From: a bacterium 1XD42-54
Lineage (GTDB): Bacteria; Bacillota; Clostridia; Lachnospirales; Lachnospiraceae
Length of the DNA: 64,000 nt
Direction: 5' to 3'
NCBI GenBank assembly: GCA_003612585.1
Contig: RAZH01000001.1
Span: 310,001 to 374,000 of the forward strand
Both the position numbers and the translations under genes were made by a program. Shown here one piece after another: positions 1 to 9,517 of this stretch. The notes under the pieces are model-generated. The model was not told the DNA's origin. It did not search any database and worked only from the letters and a program-made list of their open reading frames with translations. Numbering within the stretch: the first letter of the stretch is position 1; each line of letters begins with the position of its first letter.

Positions 1-224
1 ATATGTTTTCTTTTCATACATGCACCTCGTCTCTTTCTGTCATTATTTATGTTACATATTTTCTTCTATTTTTTATTCTGTTTTCCGTTTCTCAGAGTGC
101 GCGCATCTCATGTTTTTATTTTACTTCATCCGGCCTGAAAAGTAATGTCTAAATATTTGTCCTTGGACTATCTGTTTTTGTTCTGACCGGTGCAAAAAAG
201 GATATTAAAAAGAATATTTTCGTA

Positions 225-1382
225 TCAGTCCACTGTATACGGATTCGGATTCGTATGGCTGAAAAGCCATTCACGGACTGACGCATTGCTGAAATTAGCC
301 ATCCATGACCAATGTGCATTCGGAACAACCGTACCGGCAATATATTCTGTGTAAAGTATTTCTGCGCCCGCAGCCTTCGCCTCATCCCATTCTCCCAGAG
401 CCAAGGCCGCCGCATCTTCTCCGCGAAGCCATCCGTTCCAGCCTCTGTCCTCTTTATTCTGTACAGTGACAGCGCCGGCTTCCTCCAGCTGAGCCACAAG
501 TGTTCTCACATCCTCAGAAGGATTGGTGGGATCATCCACTGCATTCAGGAACCAAATGCTTTTTCCTGCGATCGCGGCTACGTCTTCGCTGGAATAATAT
601 TTATCCACTCCAGAAGAGTTGATCTGCGCTGCAAAAAGCTCCGGATAATCCATAGAGAGACGTGCAATCCCTTTGGAGCCCTGGGAAAGTCCCGAACCAT
701 AAATACGTGAAGAATCCACATTATAATTTTTAATCACTCCATCTACGAGATGTTTTGCAGCCTGAAGCTGCGGCGTAATCGCATAATCCGGAACCTCTTC
801 TGTTCCAATGTCTTTTGTCCAGGCTTCTGTTACCACCGGATTCTGCGGTGCAAGAACAAAACACGGATGTACTTCCTGCGCTTTTTCACGGGCAAATTCC
901 AAGGCACTCGGATTCGCCAGAAGCTGCGATTGGTTGTTATACCCACGCTCGCCAGAGCCATGCAGGAACAGCACAAGCGGAAGCTTCTCCATTGTCTCGT
1001 CCATCTCCTCATATCCCTCCGGAATATACAGACGATAATTCAGCTCAAATCCCGATTCCGGATCAACAAACGTGCCGCTTGTAAACTGATCTGCCAGAAG
1101 ATTTGCTTCTCTCGTAATATCAAGACGTTTTCCGTATGCCACATCTCCTGACACAGTTACCAGGTCTTCCGTCTGCGTGATCAGCGCTTCCACCGGAAGG
1201 CGATGATTAATCTTTACCTCCATATCGTTCATTTTCCCGAAATACAGAGTCGTGCCAAGTGATGCGCCCGGAACATTGCTCGTTGCCAGTTCTACTATCA
1301 CATAATTTCCAGTATACGCCACGTCTCCCGTTTTTCCTGTATCATTCACATAAACTCTGGTAACTTCCCGTCCGTGAACCAA
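225..1382 (-). pseudogene. N-terminally truncated COG4099-type esterase/predicted peptidase
   Basis: Alpha/beta-hydrolase of the predicted peptidase/esterase kind. Visible are the oxyanion-side motif FLHGSGERG (about residue 140), the nucleophile elbow GLSQGS (about 230) and a late HWSW that would hold the catalytic histidine (about 355). About 110 residues of beta-sandwich precede the catalytic domain, as is usual in this family. The 385-codon frame can only begin at a TTG (1380-1382) that has no ribosome binding site, and a TGA lies in frame just upstream (1395-1397). There is no signal peptide, although relatives are normally exported. I infer that the 5' end has been lost. The hydrolase fold is clear; the substrate is unknown. 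Confidence 0.65.
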
Positions 1383-1462
1383 ATTGTGAAAAATTCAGCA
1401 CTGTCCCTGCCAAATGTCAAAAAAATGCCCGGTTTCAAAAGCCCTTCCCCCTCCCCGTTTCC

Positions 1463-1491
1463 TTGACTTTCCATATACGCTTTTCTATAAT
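1463..1491 (+). promoter_or_regulatory. sigma-70 type promoter for the binding-protein/regulator/kinase operon
   Basis: TTGACT (1463-1468), a 17-base spacer, then a perfect TATAAT (1486-1491). It is followed by a leader with ACAGGGGG (1513-1520) ahead of the ATG at 1530. It points into the plus-strand operon 1530-5293. Confidence 0.8.
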
Positions 1492-1529
1492 AAATGTATC
1501 AATTTAGTTTTTACAGGGGGAACGGCGGC

Positions 1530-2302
1530 ATGAAAAAACAAAACATTTTTCTGATTCTTGCTCTTTTGCTTTTTTCGGCAGCCGGAATCACCGTTCTTTT
1601 CCGGAAAACAGACAGTCCGGAGCTTTCCGCCCACCATCCGCGCATTGCTGCAATTATGATTGATCCTGACGTTATTTTCTGGAACGACGTCTGGCAGGGT
1701 GTGCGCGATACAGCCGCGGAACATCACATCGCGTTATCGGAATATCCATATGAACAGTATGATTCCGATGTATCCGATCTTGTCGAGACAGCGGTGCTCG
1801 CAGGCGTTGACGGTATCCTCCTTCGTTCGCAGGATACGCCCTCCGATTCCCTCCAAAATGCCTTGCAATCTGCCAGAAGCCACAATATTTCCATTGTAAC
1901 GCTAGATGTTGACGCCGGTGAAAATTACAGAGACGCGTTTATTGCCATTGACAACCAGGCTGCCGCTGCAGAACTAGCCAAAAAAGCGGCAGAACTTCTT
2001 GCAGAGGGCAAGTCTGCTGCCATGGTAAAGACTCCCGACAAATTTATGTCACAGGCCGCCTCCTCCCGCATAGCCGCTTTTCGGGATACGTTTGAAAAAA
2101 TCCTTCCGGAATGCAAGCTTACGGTTCTTGAGTTGCCCGTAGACGAAGGTCTCCGGCTGCCTGTTCTCATGCAGTTTCTTGAGGAAGAATCAAACCTCGG
2201 ACTGCTGTTCGGCTGTGCACATCTGATCTGAAAAAAAGAAAGGATCTGATCCCTACACCATTTCGGCTGATCACACCCGACAACTTTGACAGCTCATTCT
2301 GA
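1530..2302 (+). pseudogene. LacI-type sugar-binding protein, internally deleted and frameshifted
   Basis: Periplasmic-binding-protein domain (Peripla_BP_4 type) behind an N-terminal hydrophobic anchor (residues 5-22). The N-lobe reads well: IAAIMIDPDVIFWNDVW, then VDGILLRSQD and ISIVTLDVD. The frame stops at 2229-2231 after GLLFGCAHLI. In the next frame, 2214-2302 reads LIPTPFRLITPDNFDSSF, which resembles the normal C-terminus of sugar-binding proteins. About 60-70 residues of the C-lobe are therefore missing and the ends are out of frame. The gene sits first in an operon with a response regulator and histidine kinase, so the intact ancestor probably sensed a sugar for that pair. Start chosen at 1530 because of the AGGGGG box 9 bases upstream. 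Confidence 0.7.
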
Positions 2303-2318
2303 CCAAGGAGGAGGAACT

Positions 2319-3821
2319 ATGTATTCTTTGCTGATTGTGGAAGATGAATTATTGCCGCGAACCGCACTTCATTCAATGATTACAACTAACTTTCCGGAAT
2401 TTACCGATGTCCGCGAAGCTGCAAGCAGCGAAGAGGCAATGGAAATTATGCGTACATACCGGCCGGATATCCTCCTGGTAGATATCAACCTCCCGGGCCG
2501 GACAGGTCTGGAGCTGTGCCAGCAGCTTGCCGATCAGGGACTCGCCGGCCACACGATCATTACTACGGCTTACGGCCGCTTCAGTTATGCCAGACAGGCA
2601 ATGGACATTGGCTGCCAGGCCTATCTTCTGAAGCCGATCAATGACAGAGAGCTGGAGGCAGCACTCAAAAAATGCATTGCTCAGATAGAAAAAACAAAAC
2701 ACACCACTCATATCACCCAAGGCCTGGAAACCATGCGCAGCTACATCCAACCCTATATGCTGCGCAGTTTCAGAGAAAACGGCCTCGCTCCGTCACTGCT
2801 TCAAAACGGCTACGGATGGCCTCAGGACGGACATTTATCTTCTTTTTTCCTGAAATGGCAGACCGCACTTGACGACGAAGCCAGCTTAAACCTGCTGTGC
2901 TCCTGGAATTCTATTTTTCAGAGTGCCTTTCATATCATTGCTGACGTCTCCCATGGTACACTTTCTATTTTGCTGCAGCAGAAACCTTTTGCCAAACAGT
3001 GTCCTGTCCGTACTTCCTTCTGGCTCTTTACAAGTCTTGCTGTCCGGCAAAGTACAAAAAAAACCGGTACCTCCGGCAAACTCGCGTTTTCAGGTCCCTT
3101 TTCCGATTATCAGCAGTTAAATCATGCGTTTCAAAATGAAGCAGGCCTTCTCTTCGCCCAGACGATACCAGAACAGCCTTACCTTGAGGCCGGTTCTTTC
3201 CTTGGCAAAACCTGTTTTTCCAAAAAAAGACGAAACGTACTACGCCAGAAAATCGTACAGCGTTTCCGCGAAAAAAAGCTGGAACGCGCAGCGTCTATGC
3301 TGGATCGTATTGAAAAAGAGAATCCGGAGCAGATGATACAGCTTCTTCTCAAATCCCTTTGGACCTTTTGGCCGGCTCTTGATATCGCTGCCATCTGGAG
3401 TACCCTTGCAGACCTGTCTTTCGGCGCATCCGGAATCCATCGGTGGCTGCGCCAGATCTGGAAGCACCATCTTTCAGGATCACAGCAGCTTCCATCTGAT
3501 TCTGTTGACACCGCGCTACGGATTATGCAGACGCGCTATACGGCGCCCCTTTCTGAAGCCTGTGTTGCAGAGGAAGTCGGATTAAGCCAGTCTTACTTTT
3601 CACGGTTGTTTAAACAAAAAACAGGAGAAAACTTTTCAACTGTCCTGCTCAGAATACGCCTGCAGCATGCGCGCGAACAGCTGGACCGTGGCGCCAGTGA
3701 CCTCAATCAGATCGCCGCTGACTGCGGCTTTGCTTCCGGCCGATATCTTGATATGAACTTCAGACAGCTTTACGGACTTCCGGTCGCACAGTACTGTCTT
3801 CAGAAAGGAGAAGAAGCTTGA
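2319..3821 (+). CDS. AraC-type response regulator (YesN family)
   Basis: Response regulator of 500 residues. The N-terminal receiver domain has acidic residues E8/D9, phospho-acceptor D55 in LLVDINLPG, and the conserved lysine in YLLKPIND. A long middle region has no clear assignment. The C-terminal AraC/XylS DNA-binding domain shows two helix-turn-helices (LSQSYFSRLFKQKTGENF and IAADCGFASGRYLDMNFRQ). The start at 2319 has a strong AAGGAGGAGG box. The stop codon overlaps the TTG start of the downstream kinase (TTGA), so the two are translationally coupled. The likely role is carbohydrate-responsive transcription control of nearby sugar genes; the target is not visible in the sequence. Confidence 0.92.
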   Translation: MYSLLIVEDELLPRTALHSMITTNFPEFTDVREAASSEEAMEIMRTYRPDILLVDINLPGRTGLELCQQLADQGLAGHTIITTAYGRFSYARQAMDIGCQAYLLKPINDRELEAALKKCIAQIEKTKHTTHITQGLETMRSYIQPYMLRSFRENGLAPSLLQNGYGWPQDGHLSSFFLKWQTALDDEASLNLLCSWNSIFQSAFHIIADVSHGTLSILLQQKPFAKQCPVRTSFWLFTSLAVRQSTKKTGTSGKLAFSGPFSDYQQLNHAFQNEAGLLFAQTIPEQPYLEAGSFLGKTCFSKKRRNVLRQKIVQRFREKKLERAASMLDRIEKENPEQMIQLLLKSLWTFWPALDIAAIWSTLADLSFGASGIHRWLRQIWKHHLSGSQQLPSDSVDTALRIMQTRYTAPLSEACVAEEVGLSQSYFSRLFKQKTGENFSTVLLRIRLQHAREQLDRGASDLNQIAADCGFASGRYLDMNFRQLYGLPVAQYCLQKGEEA

Positions 3822-5293
3822 AACACATTTTCTCACTTACATATACCAGTCTCCGCACGAATCTGATGATCCGCTGTATATCGCTCGTAGTTATGATTAC
3901 CGCAGCCATGGGGTGTCTGCTCGGGATTATGCGGCATGAAAATTCTTCTGTCCTTCGCATGCTGGAGCAGGAAATGATTTCGAATCATTACTTTTCAGAA
4001 ATCTCCCATTTGCAGGGACAGCTTCTTGCCTACATCAATACGGATTACGAAGAGGATGCGGAACAATGCCGTAAAATTGTCGAACAGTGCGTCTCTTACG
4101 CCGAAACACTGTCGAATTATTACGCCCATCCCCAATTTGACGATCAACTTCATATGGCGTTATCCTTACAGGAGGCGCTGGAGCTCTTCCTTGCCACCCC
4201 GAGCAGCAGTTCCTCGCATTTTTACCGCCAGGTAACCCATATCGCCAAACTGATCCAAAACGGCGAACGCTTTCTCTCCCGAATCGAACAACAGCTTATT
4301 GACGAAAATATCCGCGCCTTCCGCCGCATGCAGGTCCTGCGTACCGGAATGATCGCAGCTCTGGCTGCCGCTGTGCTATCACTTGGCTTGTGGTTCAGCT
4401 ATCGGATTGCCAATCGTATGGTGGAACCGATCGAACAGCTCACCGACCAGGTACAAAAAGCAGAATCCGAATTTCTTTCCTATCGACCGGAACAGAAGGT
4501 ATCGGAGAATTCCGATGAAATTGCCGTGCTTTCTCACGCATTCTACAGTATGATTACAACGCTTCAAACACAGACAAGAGAAAAAAATGAAAAAATAGAA
4601 ATGCAACAGAAATTAAATGAACTTAATTTTCAGAACATGCAGATGAAGGTCCATCTTGCGCAGAGCAAACTTTGTATTACGCAGGCGCTAATCCACCCTC
4701 ATTTTCTGTTTAACTGCCTGAACACGATTTCAAGCATTGAATATCTGGAAGGTGCAGTTCGATCCAGAAAAACCACGCAACTGATCGCAACGTTCCTGCG
4801 CGATGCGCTTTCCCGTGTGGGCAGCATTGTCAAAATCCGGGAGGAACTGGAAAGCATCCAGCGCTACGTGGAAATCCAGAAACTTCGTTTCGGAGAGCGC
4901 ATTGCCTATGAAGCATACGTCCAGGACGACTGCCTGGATGCCCGGATTCCGGCAATGTCTCTTCAGCCTATTATTGAAAACGCCATCGTTCACGGTATCG
5001 GCCGCACACCCCGCGACGGTCGTATTCTTTTAAATATCTCGCAAAAAGAGGAACGTGTTCACGTTCACGTATATGACAGTGGGCGCGGCATCTCTTACGC
5101 GCAGATTGCAAATATAAAGGAAGCCCTTCAAAAAAACATCCTCGATGAAGGCAATCCATACATCGGCCTGAAAAGTACTATGGCCCTTCTGAAATCATGC
5201 TTTCACGAGGATGTTGTGCTGGACCTGAAAAGTTTGGAAGGCCAGTATACCTCCGTGTATCTGGACTTTCCGCTGTTTCTCAGTGACAGATAA
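3818..5293 (+). CDS. Sensor histidine kinase (YesM/LytS type)
   Basis: Membrane sensor kinase of 491 residues: TM1 (about 12-33), an extracytoplasmic helical sensor region, TM2 (about 176-196), then HAMP. The His_kinase (PF06580) motif is IHPHFLFNCLNTIS, with the predicted phospho-histidine at H295, followed by a HATPase domain (N box PIIENAIVHG, G box DSGRGI). It begins with TTG at 3818, overlapping the regulator stop, with AGAAAGGAG upstream. It ends three bases before the stop of the convergent epimerase gene. It pairs with the upstream YesN-type regulator and the decayed binding protein. Confidence 0.92.
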   Translation: MKHIFSLTYTSLRTNLMIRCISLVVMITAAMGCLLGIMRHENSSVLRMLEQEMISNHYFSEISHLQGQLLAYINTDYEEDAEQCRKIVEQCVSYAETLSNYYAHPQFDDQLHMALSLQEALELFLATPSSSSSHFYRQVTHIAKLIQNGERFLSRIEQQLIDENIRAFRRMQVLRTGMIAALAAAVLSLGLWFSYRIANRMVEPIEQLTDQVQKAESEFLSYRPEQKVSENSDEIAVLSHAFYSMITTLQTQTREKNEKIEMQQKLNELNFQNMQMKVHLAQSKLCITQALIHPHFLFNCLNTISSIEYLEGAVRSRKTTQLIATFLRDALSRVGSIVKIREELESIQRYVEIQKLRFGERIAYEAYVQDDCLDARIPAMSLQPIIENAIVHGIGRTPRDGRILLNISQKEERVHVHVYDSGRGISYAQIANIKEALQKNILDEGNPYIGLKSTMALLKSCFHEDVVLDLKSLEGQYTSVYLDFPLFLSDR

Positions 5294-5296
5294 CTG

Positions 5297-6343
5297 CTAT
5301 TTCACAAAGAACCGATAGGACGTCGTTGTTCTGTATGGTTCTCCTGCCTTCAGAATCGGCTTCGGAAAGCCCTCCTGATTGATCGAGTTCGGATAATACT
5401 GGGATTCCAGACAGAAGCCCTGCCGTTTTTTGTAAATGACTCCTCCCTTGCCTTCGTGATCTGTGATAAAATTGCCGGCATAGAACTGTACGCCGCAGCA
5501 GTCGGTAAATGCTTCCATTGCAATACCTGTGCGGTCACAGTATGCCTCTGCCATTTTTTTCATCTCACCGTTCTTTTCAGACAGCACGTAATTGTGGTCA
5601 TAGCCTCCGACAAACTTCAGCTGCTCAAAATCAGCCTCTATATCCCTGCCAATTGGCTTTGCAACAAGGAAATCCATCGGCGTACCCGCTACCGGTGCAA
5701 TCTCTCCGGTCGGAATTGCCTTGCCATCCCTGACCGGTGTATACGCCTTTGCCAGAAGCAAAAGCTCGTGATCCTCCATCGAACCTCCGTCATGGCCCGC
5801 CAGATTGAAATACGAATGGTTTGTGAGATTTGCTACCGTATCCTGATCGGACATTCCTTCATAAGCCAGAATGATTTCATTTTCATCCGTCAGCGTATAG
5901 GTAACAGATACCCGGAAATTCCCTGGGAAGCCCTGGTCTCCATCGGGACTTTCGATTGTGAAAGTAATCTTGTTTTTTGTTTCATCCAGGTCAGACACCT
6001 GCCATTTACGTCTGTCAAAACCATCCTGCCCGCTGTGCAGGTTGTTCTCATTGTCATTCTGGTACATCTGGTACATTGTCCCGTTTATTTCAAAACGTCC
6101 CTGGTCAATGCGGTTGCCGCTACGCCCGATTACTGCACCAAAATAGCATGTATTCTTGAGATAAGCCTCCGGCGTATCGTAGCCCAGAACCACATCGCGC
6201 ACGACGCCCTCCCGGTCCGGAAGCTGTACGCTCACAAGTGTCGCACCTAAATCAGTGACAGCCATTGTCATGTTGTTTTTGTTGGTAAACGAATACAGGG
6301 ACAGCGGGGTACCGTCCGGCATCGTTCCGAAATTCTTCTTCAT
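5297..6343 (-). CDS. galM: Aldose 1-epimerase (mutarotase)
   Basis: Cytoplasmic enzyme interconverting alpha and beta anomers of aldoses. The 348 residues match the family length. Family landmarks are visible: GRSGNRIDQGRFEINGT near residues 95-110, the sugar-binding LHSGQDGFD, the catalytic histidine in NLTNHSYFNLAGHD, and a C-terminal VQFYAGNF followed by GFCLESQYYPNSIN with the likely catalytic glutamate. It lies 18 bases downstream of the isomerase gene and is probably its operon partner, with the sugar kinase further upstream. Confidence 0.95.
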   Translation of the reverse strand: MKKNFGTMPDGTPLSLYSFTNKNNMTMAVTDLGATLVSVQLPDREGVVRDVVLGYDTPEAYLKNTCYFGAVIGRSGNRIDQGRFEINGTMYQMYQNDNENNLHSGQDGFDRRKWQVSDLDETKNKITFTIESPDGDQGFPGNFRVSVTYTLTDENEIILAYEGMSDQDTVANLTNHSYFNLAGHDGGSMEDHELLLLAKAYTPVRDGKAIPTGEIAPVAGTPMDFLVAKPIGRDIEADFEQLKFVGGYDHNYVLSEKNGEMKKMAEAYCDRTGIAMEAFTDCCGVQFYAGNFITDHEGKGGVIYKKRQGFCLESQYYPNSINQEGFPKPILKAGEPYRTTTSYRFFVK

Positions 6344-6361
6344 ACTTTTACTCCTGCCTGA

Positions 6362-7846
6362 TTATGCAAATGGATTTTCTGTCCGATATGGTACATGCTT
6401 CGGATGATTGTAGCCGATCTCATCCGGGCAGACACCGATGTATTTAAACACCTCGTACAAAGCCTTGCCATGGTGACCGAATGCCACCGCTCCGTGATGC
6501 GGATAGTTACCCTCGATCAGCACATGACGGTAAAAACGTCCCATCTCCGGAATTGCAAAGATACCAATACCGCCAAAGGACCGCGTTGCCACAGGAAGAA
6601 CCTCTCCCTGCGCCACATATGCGCGCAGCACATTGTCTGACGTACTCTGCAGACGGAAGAATGTAATATCACCCGGAACAATATCTCCCTCCAGCGTGCC
6701 CTGCGTCACCTCTTCCGGAAGGCTTCTTGCCATAATCAGCTGGTATTTCATATCGCACGAAGACAGCTTCTTCGCATTTGTGTTGCCGCAGTGGAATCCC
6801 ATAAAGGTATCCTTATGTGTATAATCAAACTTGCCTTTGATCTCAGATTCATACATATCTGCCGGTACAGAATTGTTAATATCGAGCAATGTAACGATAT
6901 CGCCGCTCACACAAGTTCCGATAAACTCAGAAAGTGCGCCGTAAATATCTACCTCGCAGGACACCGGAATCCCGCGGCCCGTCAGACGGCTGTTTACATA
7001 GCACGGTACAAATCCGAACTGTGTCTGGAACGCCGGCCAGCACTTGCCTGCTATTGCAACGTACTTCCGGTACCCTTTGTGCTCCTCCACCCAGTCAAGC
7101 AGCGTCAGTTCGTACTGCGCAAGCTTCGCAAGAATTTCAGGCTTTTTATTTCCTGCTCCAAGCTCTACTTCCATGTCCTTTATCACATCAGGAATACGTG
7201 GGTCATCCGCATGCTTATTAAACGCTTCAAACAAATCAAGCTCTGAATTTTCCTCAATCTCCACGCCGAGATTATAAAGCTGCTTGATCGGTGCATTGCA
7301 TGCCAGGAAATTCAGCGGACGCGGCCCAAAACTGATAATCTTCAGATTTTTCAGTCCAACAACTGCACGTGCGATCGGAACAAACTCATGAATCATATCT
7401 GCACATTCCTCTGCCGTCCCTACCGGGTACTCCGGAATGTATGCTCTGATATTTCTCAGTTTCAGATTGTAGCTAGCATTGAGCATGCCGCAGTACGCAT
7501 CGCCGCGCCCCTGCATCAGATTATCACCGGTCTCCTCAGCTGCTGCCACAAACATAGCCGGTCCGTCAAAATGCTTTGCAAGAAGTGTTTCAGAAATCTC
7601 CGGCCCGAAATTGCCAAGATAAACCACAATCGCCTCACAGCCAGCAGCCTTTACATCTTCAAGCGCCTGTACCATATGGATTTCACTCTCAACGATGCAC
7701 ACCGGACATTCATAAATATCTGCTGCATCATACTTTGCCTTGTAAGCCTCCACCAGAGCCTTTCTTCTGTTCACAGACAGAGACTCCGGGAAACAGTCAC
7801 GGCTTACGGCCACGATTCCAATTTTTACTTTTGGAATATTGTTCAT
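6362..7846 (-). CDS. L-fucose/L-arabinose isomerase family protein
   Basis: Sugar isomerase-fold protein of 494 residues. The sequence resembles the L-fucose/L-arabinose isomerase superfamily: an N-terminal Rossmann-like part (VVYLGNFGPEISETLLAKH) and a C-terminal region with metal-ligand-type acidic and histidine residues (SCEVDIYGALSEF, GFHCGNTNAKK, EGNYPHHGAVAFGHHG). The substrate cannot be read from the sequence; a pentose or 6-deoxyhexose is likely because a xylulokinase-like gene lies just upstream and a mutarotase just downstream. The ATG at 7846 was chosen over upstream codons because AGGAGG precedes it by 8 bases. Confidence 0.85.
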   Translation of the reverse strand: MNNIPKVKIGIVAVSRDCFPESLSVNRRKALVEAYKAKYDAADIYECPVCIVESEIHMVQALEDVKAAGCEAIVVYLGNFGPEISETLLAKHFDGPAMFVAAAEETGDNLMQGRGDAYCGMLNASYNLKLRNIRAYIPEYPVGTAEECADMIHEFVPIARAVVGLKNLKIISFGPRPLNFLACNAPIKQLYNLGVEIEENSELDLFEAFNKHADDPRIPDVIKDMEVELGAGNKKPEILAKLAQYELTLLDWVEEHKGYRKYVAIAGKCWPAFQTQFGFVPCYVNSRLTGRGIPVSCEVDIYGALSEFIGTCVSGDIVTLLDINNSVPADMYESEIKGKFDYTHKDTFMGFHCGNTNAKKLSSCDMKYQLIMARSLPEEVTQGTLEGDIVPGDITFFRLQSTSDNVLRAYVAQGEVLPVATRSFGGIGIFAIPEMGRFYRHVLIEGNYPHHGAVAFGHHGKALYEVFKYIGVCPDEIGYNHPKHVPYRTENPFA

Positions 7847-7871
7847 CTTTTTATCCTCCTGATTCTTATTT

Positions 7872-7902
7872 TTTATATCATTGAAGTGTACACAGTACAC
7901 TT
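7872..7902 (-). promoter_or_regulatory. Extended -10 promoter with GTAC-centred palindromic operator
   Basis: On the minus strand an extended -10 (TGATATAAA, TATAAA at 7872-7877) is preceded by AAGTGTAC-3 nt-GTACACTT (7884-7902), a perfect 8-bp-arm palindrome covering the -35 position. The GTAC half-sites resemble GntR-type (for example AraR-like) operators. This suggests the isomerase-epimerase pair has its own sugar-regulated promoter inside the kinase operon. The cognate repressor is not in the window. Confidence 0.5.
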
Positions 7903-7975
7903 TTGTTTCCTCTATCTTACGGTCAGTCCGGAATTTCCGGTCATCAGATACCGGCCCTGACTTTATCCTTTTTCA

Positions 7976-9445
7976 CTACAACAACGCTTCAAAGAGCGGC
8001 CTGCACGTCGGATAAATCTGTTTAAACTGTGCATACCTTGCCTCATATTTTTCTACCAACGCTGCCTCGGGTTCTACTGTGTCCACAATCCGCACCAGCT
8101 TTTCTGCCGCATCCTCCACCGATGCAAACACTCCGCAGGCAACGGCTGCCAGCATCGCACCGCCAAGAGCCGGACCTTCCTCGCTCTCAATCACATCGAC
8201 TTTCAGGTTCAGTACATTGGCAATAATCTTCTTCCACAGAAGACTTTTTGCTCCGCCGCCACAGATCTTTGTGCGTTCAATCTGAATGCCAAGTGCCCTG
8301 GCCACTTCAAGTGAATCCCGCAACGCAAATGCCACGCCTTCCAGTACAGCCTGCGTCATATCGGCTCTCGTCGTATCCATCGTCATTCCAATAAAGGTCG
8401 CACGCGCATTCGGATTGTTATGAGGCGAACGTTCTCCCATCAGATACGGCAGAAAATACACATGGTTTTCGCCCAGCTTTTCAATCTGTTTCTGCTCACC
8501 GGCATAGTCTTTTGTGCCGATAATCTCATCCATCCACCATTTGTTGCACGAAGCCGCACTCAACATACATCCCATCAGATGATAATGCCCGTCTGCATGT
8601 GCAAATGCATGTAACGCATTAAACTTATCTACGCCGAACTTTTTCGATGAAATAAAGATCGTACCACTCGTTCCAAGGGATATATTACACATGCCGTCCC
8701 CGACTGTTCCGGTACCGACTGCTGCTGCCGCATTGTCTCCGGCTCCTGCCACAATCTTTACCTGCTCCGGAATATCAAGTTCTTTTGCAATCGCCGGAAG
8801 AACGGTCCCCACTGCTTCGTAACTCTCGTATACCTTTGCCATCTGTGCTTCCGACACACCACAAATCTCGAGCATTTCTCTCGACCAGCACCGGTTCTTT
8901 ACATCAAAGACCAGCATGCCCGATGCATCTGATACGTCCGTACAGTGCACACCGGAAAGCCGGTAGGCAATGTAATCCTTCGGAAGCATAATCTTTGCAA
9001 TCCTTGCAAAATGTTCTGGCTCTTTATTTTTAACCCAGAGAAGCTTCGGCGCTGTAAAACCGGTAAATGAAATATTTGCCGTATATTCCGACAGCTTTTC
9101 CTTTCCGATCACCTGATTCAGATAATCACATTCTTCGTATGTACGCCCATCGTTCCACAGAAGCGCCGGCCGGATCACCTGATCCTTATCGTCAAGAATC
9201 ACAAGGCCGTGCATCTGGCCGCCAAAACTGATCCCCGCAACCTGGCTCCGGTCACAGTCTGCGAACAGCTCTTTTAATCCTGCCATCGTCTGCTCATACC
9301 AGTCCTCCGGATTCTGCTCAGACCAGCCCGGATTGGGAAAATAAATCGGGTACTCTTTCGATACAATCTTGTGAATCTTCCCGGATTCGTCCATCAAAAG
9401 AAGCTTGACAGCCGAAGTACCGAGGTCAATACCTGCATAAAACAT
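7976..9445 (-). CDS. xylB: FGGY-family carbohydrate kinase (xylulokinase-like)
   Basis: ATP-dependent sugar kinase of 489 residues. It has the FGGY N-terminal fold (YAGIDLGTSAVKLLLMD at residues 3-19; NDGRTYEECDYLN), the substrate-site GGQMHGLV, and a C-terminal domain with GGGAKSLLWKKIIANVLN and GPALGGAMLAAV. SFTGFTAPKLLWVK and LPKDYIAYRLSG are typical of xylulokinases. Start taken at 9445 (AAAAGGGGG box) rather than the upstream codons. Followed by an isomerase and a mutarotase, so a sugar to ketose to ketose-phosphate route is inferred; D-xylulose is the best guess for the substrate. Confidence 0.88.
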   Translation of the reverse strand: MFYAGIDLGTSAVKLLLMDESGKIHKIVSKEYPIYFPNPGWSEQNPEDWYEQTMAGLKELFADCDRSQVAGISFGGQMHGLVILDDKDQVIRPALLWNDGRTYEECDYLNQVIGKEKLSEYTANISFTGFTAPKLLWVKNKEPEHFARIAKIMLPKDYIAYRLSGVHCTDVSDASGMLVFDVKNRCWSREMLEICGVSEAQMAKVYESYEAVGTVLPAIAKELDIPEQVKIVAGAGDNAAAAVGTGTVGDGMCNISLGTSGTIFISSKKFGVDKFNALHAFAHADGHYHLMGCMLSAASCNKWWMDEIIGTKDYAGEQKQIEKLGENHVYFLPYLMGERSPHNNPNARATFIGMTMDTTRADMTQAVLEGVAFALRDSLEVARALGIQIERTKICGGGAKSLLWKKIIANVLNLKVDVIESEEGPALGGAMLAAVACGVFASVEDAAEKLVRIVDTVEPEAALVEKYEARYAQFKQIYPTCRPLFEALL

Positions 9446-9517
9446 GAAATCCCCCTTTTCTCTCAACTCTCTTTCAATTCTACAGAAACAGGCCTGACAG
9501 AGCGTACGCTGTTCTTT

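Noticed and set aside
5456-6250. Long plus-strand open frame opposite the epimerase gene
   Set aside because: It is antisense to a clear galM gene, has no ribosome binding site or family features, and its composition is that of a shadow frame.
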